A stretch of 64,000 bases of DNA. It comes from an uncultured Oscillospiraceae bacterium. Its GTDB lineage: Bacteria > Bacillota > Clostridia > Oscillospirales > Oscillospiraceae. Positions 62,429-64,000 of this stretch are shown here, piece after piece. Below the pieces are notes generated by a model that worked only from the letters and a program-made list of their open reading frames with translations, was not told the origin of the DNA and made no database searches. The translations under genes and the position numbers were made by a program. The stretch spans positions 1 through 64,000 of the forward strand of contig CAKTPO010000011.1 in NCBI GenBank assembly GCA_934591845.1, given 5' to 3'. Positions within the stretch are counted from its first letter, which is position 1. Every line of letters starts with the position of its first letter.

Positions 62429-63721
62429 ATGGCAACGATCAGAGAACGCAATGGTACATACCAGATTTCCGTATATGCTGGTTTCGACCTGAACGGACAT
62501 CGTAAAAGAGAAACAACCACTTTTACACCCCCGAAAGACCTGTCACCAAAGAAAAAGGAAAAGGCGGTACAGGCATTTGCCATCGACTTTGAGAACCGTG
62601 TAAAGAATGGGCTGGTTCTGGCGGGAGAAAAAACCACCCTGCGAGAGTTCGTTGACCGGTGGAGAGAAGAATACGCTTCTCAAAATCTTGAGCCGGGTAC
62701 GCTGGAAAAGTACAACGCAGAAATTGATGACAAAATTCTTCCCATGCTCGGTAACATGATCCTGACGGAAATCAAACCCCACAATGTCAACGCCTTCTAT
62801 GTGTCCATGACAAAAGGCGGTGTGCGGCGGGACGGCAAGCCCGGAGGCTACAGCAAGGGAACCATCGCAAAAACAGCGAATGTCCTTTCCTCCATTCTCA
62901 AAACCGCTGTGGACTGGGAAGTCATAAACCGGAATCCCTGCGATAAGATTCGGACGCATGGCGAGGATGTCGCTGATAAAATCAAATTCTTCACACCGGC
63001 ACAGGTCAGCTGTTTCCTGGAATACATCGAGAAGCCCTATGAAATCCATACACGGGGGCACAGCCGGGTGGATGACACCGGCATCCAGTATCAGGTTGGT
63101 GACTACACGCTGACCAGGACCATGCCGGAACAGCTCAGAGTTCTTTTCAATCTGGCTGTCTTCTCCGGTCTGCGGAAAGGAGAAATGCTGGCGCTGCAAT
63201 GGTCTGATATTGACTTTGAGAACAGCACCGTCAGCGTCACCAAAGCCGCTGCAGTGGTGGATGGCAAGCAGGTCTGCAAAGCACCGAAAACGAAAAACTC
63301 CCGTCGAGAGGTCAGCATCCCCAGATTCCTGACAGACCGGCTCCACAATCTGATGGTCGAGCAGACCAAAAATAAGGAATCGCTGGGTGCCTACTGGAAG
63401 GGCAACAACTGGCTCTTTACCCAGTCTGATGGCTCCATGATGAGCTACTCCACACCCTACGCCACCTTCCAGGATGCCATAGATCGCTACAATGCAGACA
63501 AGGAGCCAGCCGATCAGCTTCCGCACATTCCGTTCCACGGATTGCGTCATACCTCAGCTACCCTGCTGATCGCCGCACATCAGGATGTTCGTACCGTGTC
63601 CAACCGCTTGGGCCATGCACAGGCTTCCACGACCATGAACATCTACGCCCACGCCCTGAAAGAAAATGATCGCACAGCATCCAACGCCCTTGAAAATATG
63701 CTCTGCAAAACCGGAGCATAA
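62429..63721 (+). CDS. int: Tyrosine recombinase integrase
   Basis: A 430-residue integrase of the Tn916/Tn1549 type. The N-terminal arm-binding domain (MATIRERNGTYQISVYAGFD) is followed by a SAM-like core-binding domain (about 75-170) and the catalytic domain. Catalytic Arg is in GLRKGEMLALQW near residue 250, His/Arg in HGLRHTSATLL near 372, the second His in RLGHAQASTTM near 395, and the Tyr in NIYAHAL near 407. All are present. It carries out integration and excision. GGAGG is before the ATG. A perfect terminator follows. Confidence 0.95.
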   Translation: MATIRERNGTYQISVYAGFDLNGHRKRETTTFTPPKDLSPKKKEKAVQAFAIDFENRVKNGLVLAGEKTTLREFVDRWREEYASQNLEPGTLEKYNAEIDDKILPMLGNMILTEIKPHNVNAFYVSMTKGGVRRDGKPGGYSKGTIAKTANVLSSILKTAVDWEVINRNPCDKIRTHGEDVADKIKFFTPAQVSCFLEYIEKPYEIHTRGHSRVDDTGIQYQVGDYTLTRTMPEQLRVLFNLAVFSGLRKGEMLALQWSDIDFENSTVSVTKAAAVVDGKQVCKAPKTKNSRREVSIPRFLTDRLHNLMVEQTKNKESLGAYWKGNNWLFTQSDGSMMSYSTPYATFQDAIDRYNADKEPADQLPHIPFHGLRHTSATLLIAAHQDVRTVSNRLGHAQASTTMNIYAHALKENDRTASNALENMLCKTGA

Positions 63722-63731
63722 TGACTCAGGT

Positions 63732-63778
63732 ATAAAACAAAGCAGGTCGGATTCCATATCCTACCTGCTTTGTTTTAT
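63732..63778. terminator. Perfect 16-bp terminator stem after int
   Basis: ATAAAACAAAGCAGGT (63732-63747) and ACCTGCTTTGTTTTAT (63763-63778) pair over 16 bases, with A-rich and T-rich ends. It can act in both directions and protect the element from transcription from the flank. Confidence 0.85.
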
Positions 63779-64000
63779 GGTTGAGGCACCAAAAGCTGCT
63801 TCCCAGCGTAAAAAGTAACGCCAAATAATGGTGTACCCAGCAACTTTTGGTATCTTCTGAAAAGTTATGGTTTCATCCAAAACTGTCATGTTATCATCGA
63901 AGCAAAAACGATTCAAAAAGTTCTGTATTCTCCGAGTTTTCGGAATAATCATTTTCCCCTGTCCTGTTGCGTCTATTTTTCCTCAAAAACAAATCACTTC
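63779..64000. other. Gene-free sequence after the integrase, likely element end
   Basis: No recognised gene. A minus-strand frame of 63 codons (63761-63952) is open but without support. The right attachment site of the ICE is expected at or shortly after this stretch; it cannot be placed without the left end. Confidence 0.4.

Noticed and set aside
1-64000. rRNA, tRNA genes and CRISPR arrays
   Set aside because: No stretch with the expected conserved sequences or regular repeats was found by eye.

Overview
The window is most of a Tn1549/CTn-type integrative conjugative element (ICE) from a gut Clostridia-type Firmicute (Oscillospiraceae/Lachnospiraceae range). Evidence for this is the gene order (VirD4 coupling protein, Maff2, VirB6-like, PrgI, VirB4, NlpC/P60, DUF4315, DUF4366, TopB, Cys-rich VLP, ArdC-like proteins, a giant methyltransferase-helicase, MobC, relaxase, sigma-like ORFs, excisionase, integrase), strong AGGAGG ribosome binding sites, LPXTG surface proteins and the moderate GC of the core. 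The right end of the element is probably close to the end of the window, just after the integrase. The left end lies before position 1. No rRNA, tRNA or CRISPR array was seen.

Layout. 1-3968: a VirD4/TraG gene split by a group II intron. 4044-12652: Maff2, a large thioester/Cna-B adhesin, an LPKTG pilin, two sortases, a VirB6-like membrane protein and PrgI, in one direction. 12573-17749: VirB4, split by a second, related group II intron. 17789-25534: transfer accessory genes (NlpC/P60 hydrolase, topoisomerase III, ArdC-like protein and small ICE proteins). 25548-27361: an AAA/DUF4143 ATPase behind three 34-bp-spaced repeats, and a degraded RelB/DinJ antitoxin. 27561-37747: a 3119-residue methyltransferase/SNF2 protein with a TnpV gene nested in another frame, and a DUF3848/3849 protein. 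37752-42276: MobC, a CD1845-like membrane protein, an AbiE type IV toxin-antitoxin pair, a zinc-ribbon protein, the relaxase and a cluster of hairpins that may be oriT.

42549-59072 looks like cargo, beginning with an IS66 element on the minus strand. It continues with a complete, lower-GC agr-type quorum-sensing locus: agrC, agrA and an XRE regulator on minus, agrD and agrB on plus. Then come a secreted peptidoglycan-binding protein, a DUF6034-like lipoprotein, and a compact envelope module. That module has two ABC permeases, an ABC ATPase, an ATPase-like protein without catalytic motifs, a Pro/Thr/Glu-rich surface protein, a MacB/FtsX-like protein, a BlaI-like regulator, and a signal peptidase I fused to a Cys-rich KTR domain. 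It ends at a convergent terminator and an XRE gene. 59303-63778 is the regulation and integration end: a leader with a terminator and an RBS-sequestering hairpin, two sigma-like paralogues, an orphan MazF/PemK-like toxin, a ParB-like protein, Xis and a tyrosine integrase.

How it fits together. VirD4, VirB4, VirB6, PrgI, Maff2 and NlpC/P60 would form the conjugation channel. The adhesin, pilin and sortases probably help mating contact. MobC and the relaxase process oriT. Both ATPases of the channel can only be made in full if the two introns splice, and joining the flanks at the bases given here restores each reading frame exactly. The most novel-looking parts are the agr plus envelope cargo, the overprinted tnpV gene, the retargeted intron pair, and the RNA leader at 59303-59414.
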